From an uncultured Parabacteroides sp. (GTDB lineage: Bacteria; Bacteroidota; Bacteroidia; Bacteroidales; Tannerellaceae), in NCBI GenBank assembly GCA_910577325.1, contig CAJTMR010000006.1, positions 62,001 through 126,000 on the forward strand: 64,000 nt of DNA, given 5' to 3'. The translations under genes and the position numbers were made by a program. The notes under the pieces were generated by a model. The model saw nothing but the letters and a program-made list of their open reading frames with translations, ran no database searches and had not been told where the DNA came from. Each line of letters begins with the position of its first letter. Position 1 is the first letter of the stretch. Positions 36,036 through 44,055 of the stretch are shown here, one piece after another.

Positions 36036-37091
36036 TTATTTCTTCACCCTTGCCACCACCAATATCGGGTTATCGTCATATTTCACATCGCGCAGGTTTT
36101 CCGGAATATCGACCGCCCCGGCATGCTCTTCCACAAACTCCAGCCACTCCGAAGCGGTCCAATGACCGGCAACATTCCCCTCTTCATCCATATAACGGGG
36201 ATAGAAAGGAGGATAACTATCGTCCCGAAAAAGAATCGCCCGATCTTCTTTTGGACATAGAACTACCGCCTTTTTGTCTTTATCATAAAAGCCGACACCT
36301 TCACCAAAATCTCCAGCTCGATACGTAAACAATAATATACGGTCATACTCCATAAAACGCCTTAATGTCGTATAGTCAAGGGTTCTAAATTCCGGAAAAT
36401 CCATATTTTCATACGGTAGTCTTTTTTTGTTGAAATGAAAAACATAACGAGCTTGCGGACAAGTATCTTTTACCGTGTAGATCGTATCCATCACAATGCC
36501 ACTATAAAAACATAAATCATTTTTATGACGATAGAAGTTTCCGGACACATAAATAAATTCATTCTGATTTTTCTTAGGATAAAACAACCGGTTAGGATAC
36601 AATTGTACAGCTTCACCGTTTTTATTAAAAACTGCAATCTTGTATTTTATATCACCGGTGATATTATTGATATACCCCACATATAGGGAGTCATTCAAGT
36701 AATAAGGATTGTCCACCCCACCTGCTATTTTCAGATTTGTGAAATGAGGTTTTTTCACCCGTTCCTCCACTTTGTTCGTCTCAATATCGATTCCCATCCA
36801 AGCGTTTCCCCTATCGGCATACATCCGGTTGTTTTCTTTGCAAAAAGTTCCTCCGACAAGAGTATATTCATTCGGTCCCTGTCCTCTTTTACCTACGTTA
36901 TGAATGAAATATCCTCCCTTCCTGTCAAACAAACAAGCTCCTACAAAATCGTTCTTCAACAATAAATAATCGTCCGTAACTCCTGCAATCCTCGGATATT
37001 CCTGCAATAAGCAATCCGGATTGGTTTCCAATGGAATGACTTCTATAATCGGCAAAACGAAAAGTACGAATTTTCCAAACGAAAAGTACAA
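36036..37091 (-). CDS. 6-bladed beta-propeller protein, 5'-truncated copy
   Basis: 351 residues in an intact frame. From IEVIPLETNPDCLLQEYPRI onward it aligns with the propeller at 32827-34023 (NVGKRGQGPNEYTLVGG; shared tail KYDDNPILVVARVKK). The first 14 residues (MYFSFGKFVLFVLP) replace the expected signal peptide, lipobox and first strand, so the gene has lost its 5' end. The new start codon lies one base from a terminator hairpin, leaving no room for a promoter. Probably not exported and probably silent, hence a decaying gene. It ends 17 bp before the glycosyltransferase. Confidence 0.78.
   Translation of the reverse strand: MYFSFGKFVLFVLPIIEVIPLETNPDCLLQEYPRIAGVTDDYLLLKNDFVGACLFDRKGGYFIHNVGKRGQGPNEYTLVGGTFCKENNRMYADRGNAWMGIDIETNKVEERVKKPHFTNLKIAGGVDNPYYLNDSLYVGYINNITGDIKYKIAVFNKNGEAVQLYPNRLFYPKKNQNEFIYVSGNFYRHKNDLCFYSGIVMDTIYTVKDTCPQARYVFHFNKKRLPYENMDFPEFRTLDYTTLRRFMEYDRILLFTYRAGDFGEGVGFYDKDKKAVVLCPKEDRAILFRDDSYPPFYPRYMDEEGNVAGHWTASEWLEFVEEHAGAVDIPENLRDVKYDDNPILVVARVKK
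37055..37089. repeat. 13-bp direct repeat at the truncation point
   Basis: AAACGAAAAGTAC occurs at 37055-37067 and again at 37077-37089, 22 bp apart, exactly where homology between the two propeller genes stops. It may mark the recombination or insertion event that cut off the 5' end of the propeller gene. Confidence 0.55.
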
Positions 37092-37092
37092 G

Positions 37093-37136
37093 AAGAGACG
37101 TTCGAATACTCTTTAAATGAAGTTCGAACGTCTCTT
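37093..37136. terminator. Terminator after the thymidylate-synthase-like gene
   Basis: AAGAGACGTTCGAA (37093-37106) and TTCGAACGTCTCTT (37123-37136) form a perfect 14-bp stem with a 16-base loop; T-rich sequence follows on both strands. It lies 34 bases after the stop of the minus-strand gene at 37170. Confidence 0.8.
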
Positions 37137-37169
37137 TTTCATTCAGTTATTTTGTATCCATTTGAGAGA

Positions 37170-37808
37170 TCACACATTGAGTTTAAACAAGACATCTTTA
37201 CCACCTTTAATTAGATCACAAGATGATTCCAAATTATTTTCATAGATATGAACATTTCCGAGATTAAGAGTAATTGATTTTAAAGGCAAATCAATAAATC
37301 TTGAGATCAAATACAGGTGATAAATATCGGAAGGCAAACCAAGATTAGCATCGGAACTACGTTGATATGCAGATATAACCAGTTTTCCTTCATCTATTTG
37401 GAACTGTATTAGGCTTAAACAAGGAGCCTGATTACTTTCCAGGCCTGTCGAACCTAAAAATAGCACATAATTCTTACTACACCTTTTCTCCTTGTTGATC
37501 TTTGTTATGAGAGATGGTAGTTTTTCAAAATACGTTGGATAACTATTTATAAGAACTTGCCCACAATAATCCCACCAATTTATACCGACATTTCGATACT
37601 TTTCGACATTTTTTTCTCCCTGCATGAAAAGTGTCAACTCATTTCTCAGTTTTTTTCTGGCAATGTTGTGACCTTCAAAAATATCAAGTAGATCGGCAGG
37701 AGTTAATATTAATTGTTCATTTAAAAGATACTTAATGTTACCTTTCTTATTACATTGTATATTACCGTGTGTAATGATTTTATCCAAAATATTATGATAC
37801 TTATTCAT
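37170..37808 (-). CDS. Thymidylate synthase-like protein with a dCMP-type active site
   Basis: A 212-residue protein, shorter than thymidylate synthase (about 264). Recognisable: ELTLFMQGEKNVEKY (E. coli ELLWFLQGDTN), WWDYC, APC (catalytic Cys, about residue 130), AYQRSSDANLGLP (Arg, Ser and Asp of the nucleotide site) and NVHIYENN (His and Tyr). The Asn that reads dUMP (E. coli Asn177, in LGLPFN) is Asp here (LGLPSD), as in T4 dCMP hydroxymethylase, which uses dCMP. The N-terminal RTGTGT loop and the Arg-Arg phosphate site are not conserved. AT-rich and monocistronic; probably foreign. The actual pyrimidine substrate is unknown. Confidence 0.75.
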   Translation of the reverse strand: MNKYHNILDKIITHGNIQCNKKGNIKYLLNEQLILTPADLLDIFEGHNIARKKLRNELTLFMQGEKNVEKYRNVGINWWDYCGQVLINSYPTYFEKLPSLITKINKEKRCSKNYVLFLGSTGLESNQAPCLSLIQFQIDEGKLVISAYQRSSDANLGLPSDIYHLYLISRFIDLPLKSITLNLGNVHIYENNLESSCDLIKGGKDVLFKLNV

Positions 37809-37829
37809 TTCAACTTTAAGATTTGGTTA

Positions 37830-37859
37830 TTGGGATTCGAAAAATATAAGGTATATTTG
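37830..37859 (+). promoter_or_regulatory. Promoter of the structured RNA
   Basis: TTG (37830-37832), 19 bases, TATATTTG (37852-37859): a full-consensus Bacteroides promoter pointing right, divergent from the thymidylate-synthase-like gene. A start near 37866 would coincide with the first paired bases of the structured element that follows. No protein-coding gene on the plus strand follows for 18 kb. Confidence 0.65.
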
Positions 37860-37863
37860 CAAC

Positions 37864-37988
37864 CTCTGACTTACATAAAAACAAAATGCGACACTTCGCG
37901 GCTGAAGGCATAAAGCCCCCGGTCGTGCGGAGTGTCGCATTGTTTGTTAATATGTAGGTCAGAGAACTATTAACAAACCGGGGGCTTT
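37864..37988 (+). ncRNA. Highly structured RNA element with pseudoknot and terminator
   Basis: About 125 bases with four long helices. P1: CTCTGACTTACAT (37864-37876) with ATGTAGGTCAGAG (37952-37964), one wobble. P2: 37885-37899 with 37927-37941, 15 bp, one wobble. P3: GTTTGTTAATA (37942-37952) with TATTAACAAAC (37968-37978). P4: AAAGCCCCCGGT in the P2 loop (37912-37923) with ACCGGGGGCTTT (37977-37988), followed by CTTTTCTT. P3 and P1 share bases, so they exclude each other; P4 with P2 is a pseudoknot. With a consensus promoter right upstream, an independent small RNA is likely. It does not match a known Bacteroidales RNA I can name. Confidence 0.6.
37886..37957 (+). CDS. Possible 23-residue peptide inside the structured RNA
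   Basis: ATG at 37886 and TAG at 37955 enclose a 23-codon frame starting MRHFAAEGIKPPVVRSVALF. It covers helix P2 and reaches the right arm of P1, so translating ribosomes would change the fold, as in leader-peptide attenuation. No Shine-Dalgarno site. It may equally be a chance frame in a structured RNA. Confidence 0.3.
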   Translation: MRHFAAEGIKPPVVRSVALFVNM

Positions 37989-38025
37989 CTTTTCTTCCCC
38001 CGACGTTTGTTCATGAATTTAATTG

Positions 38026-38343
38026 TCAGGATTGTTCCTGACTATCCGTATGAACCGGATCGGTTTTCGGGTTTGCTGCCTTGCCAAAAGATTCGGTGAC
38101 ATCTTCGATAAACTTGCAGGCGACGGCTTTGATCTCTTCATCGGTCAGCCCGTTGTCCTCCGACAGTGAAAAACCGATCACCCCGGTATTGGAGGCGTTG
38201 CAAAAACCCACACAGACATCCTCGTTCATGATTTGCCCAGTAAATGATCTGACCTCGTCTTCCTTGATGGAGATAGCGTATTTGATCCGGAGCAGGCTGT
38301 TTACCTTGGATACGCCATTCTGGTTCGTGTTCTTGATTTCCAT
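38026..38343 (-). CDS. Small phage tail-region protein, unknown function
   Basis: 105 residues from ATG at 38343 (MEIKNTNQNGVSKVNSLLRI); an in-frame start at 38376 overlapping the upstream gene is an alternative. Soluble, with no signal peptide, and a Pro/Thr/Ser-rich tail after residue 95. Last gene of the leftward phage run, before the structured RNA. I do not recognise a family. Confidence 0.65.
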   Translation of the reverse strand: MEIKNTNQNGVSKVNSLLRIKYAISIKEDEVRSFTGQIMNEDVCVGFCNASNTGVIGFSLSEDNGLTDEEIKAVACKFIEDVTESFGKAANPKTDPVHTDSQEQS

Positions 38344-38344
38344 T

Positions 38345-38680
38345 TTATTCTCCTTTCTTTTCCCGTTGTTCAACATTTTCTATCAGGTCGCAGATTTGCC
38401 CGAATACACCGGCGGCAAGGCATTGGGCACACACCTCTTTGATCATGGCTGCATCTTCGGCCTCCATGTCGATTATCCCACCTCCGGCAATCAATTTCTG
38501 ACTAATCTTGTAGGCACGCCATTTTTCTTCGCGCGTCATGCGGAAGTCGGAATTTCCGGCGAAGAACAACAGTTCCGCCAGTTTGTCTGAAATAACAATG
38601 TCGGTTGAATTACCTTTAAAATCTTTGACTGTCTGATTAAAATTTACTTTCATACTTGTACTTTTTTTGTTTTTATCCAT
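38345..38680 (-). CDS. Small phage tail-region protein, unknown function
   Basis: 111 residues (MDKNKKSTSMKVNFNQTVKD). A charged segment NSDFRMTREEKWRAYKISQK and a short CAQC motif near residue 85 are visible. It follows the tail-tip gene by 5 bp. No family recognised; likely a conserved phage accessory protein. Confidence 0.65.
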   Translation of the reverse strand: MDKNKKSTSMKVNFNQTVKDFKGNSTDIVISDKLAELLFFAGNSDFRMTREEKWRAYKISQKLIAGGGIIDMEAEDAAMIKEVCAQCLAAGVFGQICDLIENVEQREKKGE

Positions 38681-38685
38681 TGTTT

Positions 38686-41600
38686 TTATTCACTCCAATA
38701 TCCGGTGATAATCCCGCCCTCCACGATCAGGCGGATTTTATCAAGGTCCGGACTACCTACCGTCTTGTTCCAATTGACTCCGTTATGATAAGTGTAAGTG
38801 CCGTCCGCGTTACGGGATTGGATAACCCGAAAACTTTTGGAGGCACAGACATCGCTGATCAGCCCGTTTGAGGTGTCGCGCACGTCCACCGGGCCGACGA
38901 AATATCCGGCGTATGTCATTCCATAAGACGGGTAAGTCAATGCCCCGGTCGAACCGTAGATGGCCGCCCCTCCCATGTTTGATCCGACCGCTTTCACTCC
39001 GAATCTTCCGGTTGTGGCCGCATTGAACGCGACATCCACGACACCTTCCGTGTCGGTAGTCGATACACCGAGCTTCAAAGAGCGGGAATCGTTGGCAAAG
39101 TAGTCCCTGGCTTTCCAGTTCAGGCGACCGCTATCGAGCGTAAACCCGCCGATAAACCCGGTAGTGGCATCAAGCCTCCGGACTTTGATAAGGTCCGTGT
39201 TCAGGTAACCGCCAATAACGATCGTGCTTCCCAACTGGGCGGCTTCCACAGCGTCTTTGTAGGCAAGCTCTCCAAGGTCTGACAGGTCGGCCTTCCCGTT
39301 GATGGCACTTTGCAGGCTGCTGTTCAGGGAGGAGAAAGAGACGGCCCCCTCTAAGTTGATCCTGTTTGAATGGATAGTCGTACTTCCGTAGGACTGGTTG
39401 ATGTAGGAGATGATCGTATTCCCGTTTTCAAGCGTCTTGCTTGCCCACCATGTATTCCCGTCCGCTTTGGTGATCCATCCGGCCGTCTCGATCGTGTTGT
39501 TGATGTAATCCACCCGTTTCACTTGTGCGCTGATCCGGTCACCCAAAACGGTCAGTTCCGTTGTGATTTCGTAATTGAAATCTTTCCATTCATTGAAATT
39601 TTTCAATCCGCTGGAACCAGACTTGACCCGAAGGTTTCCACCGATTTCCCCTATTCCCAAATTGAAATAACAATTGCCATCGGTCGACACGATCCTGTCC
39701 ACCGTAACCCTGCCCGGCAACACCTCCGTAAATCCGTAAACAGTCACGAACGAACGTGCCCCGTCAAACTGACTGCCCAGCAAGCCGACAAGAAAGTAAT
39801 AATAGCTTCCTTCATCCATTCTGTGCGGCGTTTCGGATAGGAGGAAATTCCCGTTCTGGTTGCTTTTGCTGCATTTGGCATAAAGATACATTTTCCCGAA
39901 GTCACCCAACGGCGGACTGATGTAGGCTGGAAGGTCCCAGTATTTGTACTCGTCGGCCTGGTGTTCGCCCTTGATTTCAGAGATACCCAGCGTCATGTGT
40001 TGCAGGATAGACTTGGGAGCGGTGAACACTTCCGTATCATCGTTGTAAACAAAGCCAGGTTCCACCGTCTGCGGGTTCGTCCGACTGTCTACAAACCGAA
40101 ATTGCAAGCTTTCGTCACCGACCAGCAGTGACATGGTGCGCACCCAGATCGGGTCGATCCCTTTCGAGTAGTTGTCGAAGGCCTTCTCCAGCATTTCCTG
40201 TGCCTCGATGGCATCCCGCCAGCGACGCTTGGTATAATTCAATGCGCCTTGATAACGCCCTTCGTTTTTCACTTCGTTGCTTTCGATCTTTCCCAGTTCG
40301 GATGAGACGAACCCGGCTACAGGCGTGTTTGACAGTTCTATTTCCGGGCTGTACGGGCGGTTGATATAATCTTTGATTCCGATGATCCGGATCAGGACGC
40401 CATTTGGTTGAAACTGTGTGTCACTAAAGAATATGTAACCGCCCGGCAGTAATTTCCCTCCGATCTCCATCCATCTTGTTTTCGACCAGATACCGTCCAG
40501 TTCGCCCTTGAACGTAAACGTTTCCTCCTCATGTTCGTACATGTAGCGTACCATCTCACGAAACATATCCCAGGAAGCCCCGGTCCGGGTGGCATCGTCT
40601 GAAACATAGGCTTCAGGCAGTGATATATTAAAGACGGCATATTTGTCACCGACTGACGGACGACGGTTCGCATTCGGTATCACAGTCCCGTTCTTTTGTA
40701 CCGGAACTAGGCTGAATCTCCTCTGGGCATGTATGTAACCCGTTAAAGATTCTTGTGTCTGTTTTATTTCAAATTCCTCGCCTGTCAAGGTTCCGCTTTG
40801 AAATATAATCACCGCTTTTTCTCCGGGGATGCGACAATCGGAATAATCCAGGGATTGGGGGATGGAAGAATCCGTTATGTCATACAGGTTGTCTTCCGCA
40901 TCGACCACGGTTACCCCACTGACGGTTCCGACCCTTGAAGGGTAGATATGAGAGGCGTCATAACTATCCTCGTTGTTGTTCAAAAGTTCCCGATCGGCAC
41001 GTACGATATATGTCCCGTCTTCATCTGTCCGATAGCGTCGTCCCTGGTATTCCAGTTCTTGGGATTTGGGCAGTAACAATGTCGTACTACCGTAAACCGT
41101 CGGATCGATATTTCGTTCTCCGCCTTCGGCGTGAAGGATTGAGACCGGCCTTTTGTCCCCTTGGTTCTGTCTTCCCACTCCTGTCTTAAAACCGTTTCCG
41201 CGCCCGTACGAGAGGGGAAGCGGATCATCCTTGAAACGCTCTATTTTCCCGAAATTGATGGTTTTGCCGATGGCCTCAAATTCCGTATCCCATTCATCGG
41301 AAAAGCGTGCAAGGACATCCAGACAAAATTCGTGGCTGAAAGCAAGTGTCTTTTCCGGGGCATCGATACAGGTTCCGATCGTCCATCCCTCATCAAAAAG
41401 ATTCATATTGTCAACCAAAAGCTGTAAAAAAAAGCGAGGCTTGCCGGTCAGGGAGAATTTTAACCTGTGAGGCTTTGTCGACAAGTGCTTATATTTGGTC
41501 ACGCCAAGCAGTTCCAGATAGCTCCCCAATTCAAGGGTGTACTCCAGATTACGGGTTCCGTGCTTGGTGAAGTTCTCAGGACGCCAAAGCGTATAACGTT

Positions 41601-41763
41601 GTCCCTGAAACTCTATATAGCTGTACAAGGGAACTTCAACATGTTCCGAGAGGGAATAATAAAGGAACACCTTGTCTCCCTGCCGGATGGACCGGTAGCG
41701 ATAACTGGTATCGTCTACCGGGATATCAAGTATAAGCTTACCTGTCTTATCGTAAATTGTCAT
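38686..41763 (-). CDS. Phage tail-tip/central fibre protein
   Basis: A 1025-residue protein. The N-terminal about 480 residues (LYSYIEFQGQRYTLWRPENF; ILHAEGGERNIDPTVYGSTT) resemble the baseplate hub/tail-associated proteins of Bacteroidetes phages; the middle and C-terminus (NSSLQSAINGKADLSDLGEL, AATTGRFGVKAVGSNMGGAA) look like fibre and receptor-binding parts, ending in SPDLDKIRLIVEGGIITGYW. Being the largest gene after the tape measure, it is probably the distal tail spike or endopeptidase. No clear enzyme motif was identified. Confidence 0.75.
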   Translation of the reverse strand: MTIYDKTGKLILDIPVDDTSYRYRSIRQGDKVFLYYSLSEHVEVPLYSYIEFQGQRYTLWRPENFTKHGTRNLEYTLELGSYLELLGVTKYKHLSTKPHRLKFSLTGKPRFFLQLLVDNMNLFDEGWTIGTCIDAPEKTLAFSHEFCLDVLARFSDEWDTEFEAIGKTINFGKIERFKDDPLPLSYGRGNGFKTGVGRQNQGDKRPVSILHAEGGERNIDPTVYGSTTLLLPKSQELEYQGRRYRTDEDGTYIVRADRELLNNNEDSYDASHIYPSRVGTVSGVTVVDAEDNLYDITDSSIPQSLDYSDCRIPGEKAVIIFQSGTLTGEEFEIKQTQESLTGYIHAQRRFSLVPVQKNGTVIPNANRRPSVGDKYAVFNISLPEAYVSDDATRTGASWDMFREMVRYMYEHEEETFTFKGELDGIWSKTRWMEIGGKLLPGGYIFFSDTQFQPNGVLIRIIGIKDYINRPYSPEIELSNTPVAGFVSSELGKIESNEVKNEGRYQGALNYTKRRWRDAIEAQEMLEKAFDNYSKGIDPIWVRTMSLLVGDESLQFRFVDSRTNPQTVEPGFVYNDDTEVFTAPKSILQHMTLGISEIKGEHQADEYKYWDLPAYISPPLGDFGKMYLYAKCSKSNQNGNFLLSETPHRMDEGSYYYFLVGLLGSQFDGARSFVTVYGFTEVLPGRVTVDRIVSTDGNCYFNLGIGEIGGNLRVKSGSSGLKNFNEWKDFNYEITTELTVLGDRISAQVKRVDYINNTIETAGWITKADGNTWWASKTLENGNTIISYINQSYGSTTIHSNRINLEGAVSFSSLNSSLQSAINGKADLSDLGELAYKDAVEAAQLGSTIVIGGYLNTDLIKVRRLDATTGFIGGFTLDSGRLNWKARDYFANDSRSLKLGVSTTDTEGVVDVAFNAATTGRFGVKAVGSNMGGAAIYGSTGALTYPSYGMTYAGYFVGPVDVRDTSNGLISDVCASKSFRVIQSRNADGTYTYHNGVNWNKTVGSPDLDKIRLIVEGGIITGYWSE

Positions 41764-41843
41764 TATTTTGCATAGTTAAAATATCAGTACGTTTTGTTTA
41801 GATTAGCTATTAAAATAAGCATTCTCCAGTCTATTATATTTTA

Positions 41844-42446
41844 CTACCAACGTGCAATAAAGTCCATAGCCTTTAGGTCATATTTTCCATTGATATATAT
41901 TAAAACACTCCACATACCGTCAGTTCCATAGTTGACCGTAACCGTATCTCCGGAGATATTTATACTACCGTCCCAGGTTCCAGAAGTTGATTGTTCCCCA
42001 TTATCCTTATAAGTTACGGTATCTGTATTGTACCATTCCCTGGACAATTTGGTGCTGGACTGGTTTATGGTAATCGTTGTTGCTCCTTTTGTCAATATTC
42101 CTTTTGTCACGGCTGTATTGCGGTAAGTATCACGAAAGTTGCCACTTATAAAACGATATGTATGTGTCCCTCTGTAACCATAGAATTTAGGGTATTGCCC
42201 TTTCCACCCAACATATACCCCATCCACCTCGTTGCCATGGTCCCAACCAGCCACCACACTTGTCGATTGTACGGATACTCCCGTTAACGTGACGGTAACA
42301 TCCTTGTCATAACGTTTGGCAAGCCATTTGCAAACCCCATCCTTTACGGTTCCGACTTTTGTCCCATCCACAAATACGTCCGGGGTTCCCTGATTACAAT
42401 AAAGGACATATTCTATCTTTTTCTTACCCATCATGGCCCTTATCAT
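41844..42446 (-). CDS. Putative phage adhesin/minor tail protein
   Basis: A 200-residue beta-rich protein (MIRAMMGKKKIEYVLYCNQG, PDVFVDGTKVGTVKDGVCKW, then many Thr/Gly strands). The opening MIRxxMG also begins the glycine-rich adhesin at 43207-44031. It has a strong Shine-Dalgarno site, AAAGGAGGTGAAC, which is unusual in this window, and a run of nine G (coding strand) 52 bases upstream. Stop codons TAG-TAA in tandem. Function is inferred from position among fibre genes. Confidence 0.6.
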   Translation of the reverse strand: MIRAMMGKKKIEYVLYCNQGTPDVFVDGTKVGTVKDGVCKWLAKRYDKDVTVTLTGVSVQSTSVVAGWDHGNEVDGVYVGWKGQYPKFYGYRGTHTYRFISGNFRDTYRNTAVTKGILTKGATTITINQSSTKLSREWYNTDTVTYKDNGEQSTSGTWDGSINISGDTVTVNYGTDGMWSVLIYINGKYDLKAMDFIARW

Positions 42447-42494
42447 AGTTCACCTCCTTTCAGAAGCGAACTTTTTCGGTGGATTAAGGAGATT

Positions 42495-42536
42495 TTACCC
42501 CCCCCCGTTTACATTAATTAACAGTTTTGTTTTCAT
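42495..42536 (-). other. G9 tract in a tiny frame ahead of the adhesin gene
   Basis: Nine G on the minus strand (C at 42498-42506 on plus) end a 13-codon frame that starts at 42536, overlapping the upstream stop (ATGA), and finishes GGG GGG GGG TAA. With one G fewer the frame would stay open for 17 more codons and end in TGA overlapping the ATG of the adhesin gene at 42446; with one more it would stop early. Slippage could thus switch coupled translation. Confidence 0.45.
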
Positions 42537-43183
42537 ACCGTTACCTCCTCCTTTGAATTCAAAATTGTGAACCCTTGAACCGGCGTAACAATGAATTCTT
42601 CTTTCTCCGGATAACCGACCATGTAATCATACGCTTCGATTTCCCGGACAGTCGATAACGAATGGACATTAGCTTTATGGGTTTCCGTTACGATCGTGCA
42701 CCTATCGGCATAACGTTGTATCTTCGCAAGCATGATACGGGCCTCCTGCAAGGAAGAAGTAGCGACAATCCCCGCGACAATGAACGTTATATGCGTTTCT
42801 CCTAACAGCTCGGCCGCTTCAATGCTATTTTTATAATTAGCCCGTACATCAGGGGTCAACCATGTGGAAATACCGTTTACTATAAAGCCATTTACCGCAC
42901 CGGACCGATCATATTCTATAATTGACCATATTTTTTGACTCCGGGCTGTTTCCACCGGATCGGGAACCGGAATAACCGGTTGTTCTTCCTTGGGAGTGAG
43001 TGCCATATTCCAACACTCTATCTGTGACGCATCCGGATGGTCATTATAAAACTGTTCCTGCTCTGCATTAAGCAGGAGATACGCCCCATCCTCGTAATCT
43101 TCAAGTGTCGTACCTGTCTTGAATGAGGGTTGAAGGACTGTTTCACGATGCCAGAACCCGTTTTCCTTGTGTATATAAACCAT
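42533..43183 (-). CDS. DUF4376-like tail fibre accessory protein
   Basis: A 216-residue protein. The C-terminal half (STWLTPDVRANYKNSIEAAE, then ITFIVAGI, RCTIVTETHKANVHSLSTVR, EIEAYD) matches the DUF4376 pattern seen next to phage fibre genes, whose members may act as fibre assembly chaperones. The N-terminal part (EQEQFYNDHPDASQIECWNM) is variable. Placed between two adhesin-like genes. Confidence 0.65.
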   Translation of the reverse strand: MVYIHKENGFWHRETVLQPSFKTGTTLEDYEDGAYLLLNAEQEQFYNDHPDASQIECWNMALTPKEEQPVIPVPDPVETARSQKIWSIIEYDRSGAVNGFIVNGISTWLTPDVRANYKNSIEAAELLGETHITFIVAGIVATSSLQEARIMLAKIQRYADRCTIVTETHKANVHSLSTVREIEAYDYMVGYPEKEEFIVTPVQGFTILNSKEEVTV

Positions 43184-43206
43184 AACTATAAGTTTTAGTA
43201 ATTCTA

Positions 43207-44031
43207 TTATTTATAAGTATAATATCTCAATACCACACAACCATCTCCTCCTGCACCGGACCATCCGGACCGATAGGATGCACCAGCACCAGCGCCACCT
43301 CCACCATATCCACCACCACCGTGAATTAGAATTCCTTCTCCAGTGTTGTTAAAATTTCCTCCGGATTTTTCTGTAAAAGAGGTCAATACTTGTATTCCAC
43401 TAAAGCAGGTTCCACCACCGGCATGTGTAGGATTCCCTTCTTCGTGAAATTCGGGCACACCCAGTCTTAACTTATATGGCTCAGAATATGGATACTTTCC
43501 ATGATCAAATCTTGGTATCAAACAATCACCGTGCATATTGTAAATATCGGAAACGGTACTGCCAGATTCATAAATACGCCCTATGGCATCGTTCCGTTTA
43601 TCATAACCAACGGCATTCACGACCAAATGAGGGTTATCTAAAGACGGGGAGGAGTCATTTATGCCTTTTAATCCAGGATTTCCTCCTTTTGCTCTATATG
43701 TCACGCCTGTATTTGAAAATGTGACTTTTGTTTCTCCGCCCTTATTACCGTCAGTGCCCGAGTTATAAGCAACCCTGTCACCTCCTTTGCCAATAACGAT
43801 TGTTATTCTACTCCCTTTGGATACCCGTATCCCTTTTTGGGTTACACATTCTCCGCCAGCACCTCCGCCACCGGGGCCATAACCCCAATTGACCCAGCCG
43901 CCCCCGCTTCCTCCACCACCGACCAGGAACAGATCAAGCGAATGCCAGCTTCCAGCAATGAGCGTCTGAGTACTTGTTATTCTCACTAAGTTCAAAACAA
44001 ATGGGCTTGATCCCATGACTCTGCGTATCAT
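43207..44031 (-). CDS. Glycine-rich phage tail adhesin
   Basis: A 274-residue protein with glycine-rich motifs: LDLFLVGGGGSGGGWVNWGY, GPGGGGAGGECVT, ILIHGGGGYGGGGAGAGASY and GAGGDGCVVLRYY. These match the polyglycine-sandwich type receptor-binding domains (as in T-even gp38 and Bacteroides phage fibres). Variable loops between the glycine stretches would contact the host surface. No variable-repeat/template-repeat pair or reverse transcriptase was seen nearby. Confidence 0.78.
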   Translation of the reverse strand: MIRRVMGSSPFVLNLVRITSTQTLIAGSWHSLDLFLVGGGGSGGGWVNWGYGPGGGGAGGECVTQKGIRVSKGSRITIVIGKGGDRVAYNSGTDGNKGGETKVTFSNTGVTYRAKGGNPGLKGINDSSPSLDNPHLVVNAVGYDKRNDAIGRIYESGSTVSDIYNMHGDCLIPRFDHGKYPYSEPYKLRLGVPEFHEEGNPTHAGGGTCFSGIQVLTSFTEKSGGNFNNTGEGILIHGGGGYGGGGAGAGASYRSGWSGAGGDGCVVLRYYTYK

Positions 44032-44055
44032 TATATTTATCCACTTATATTAAAA

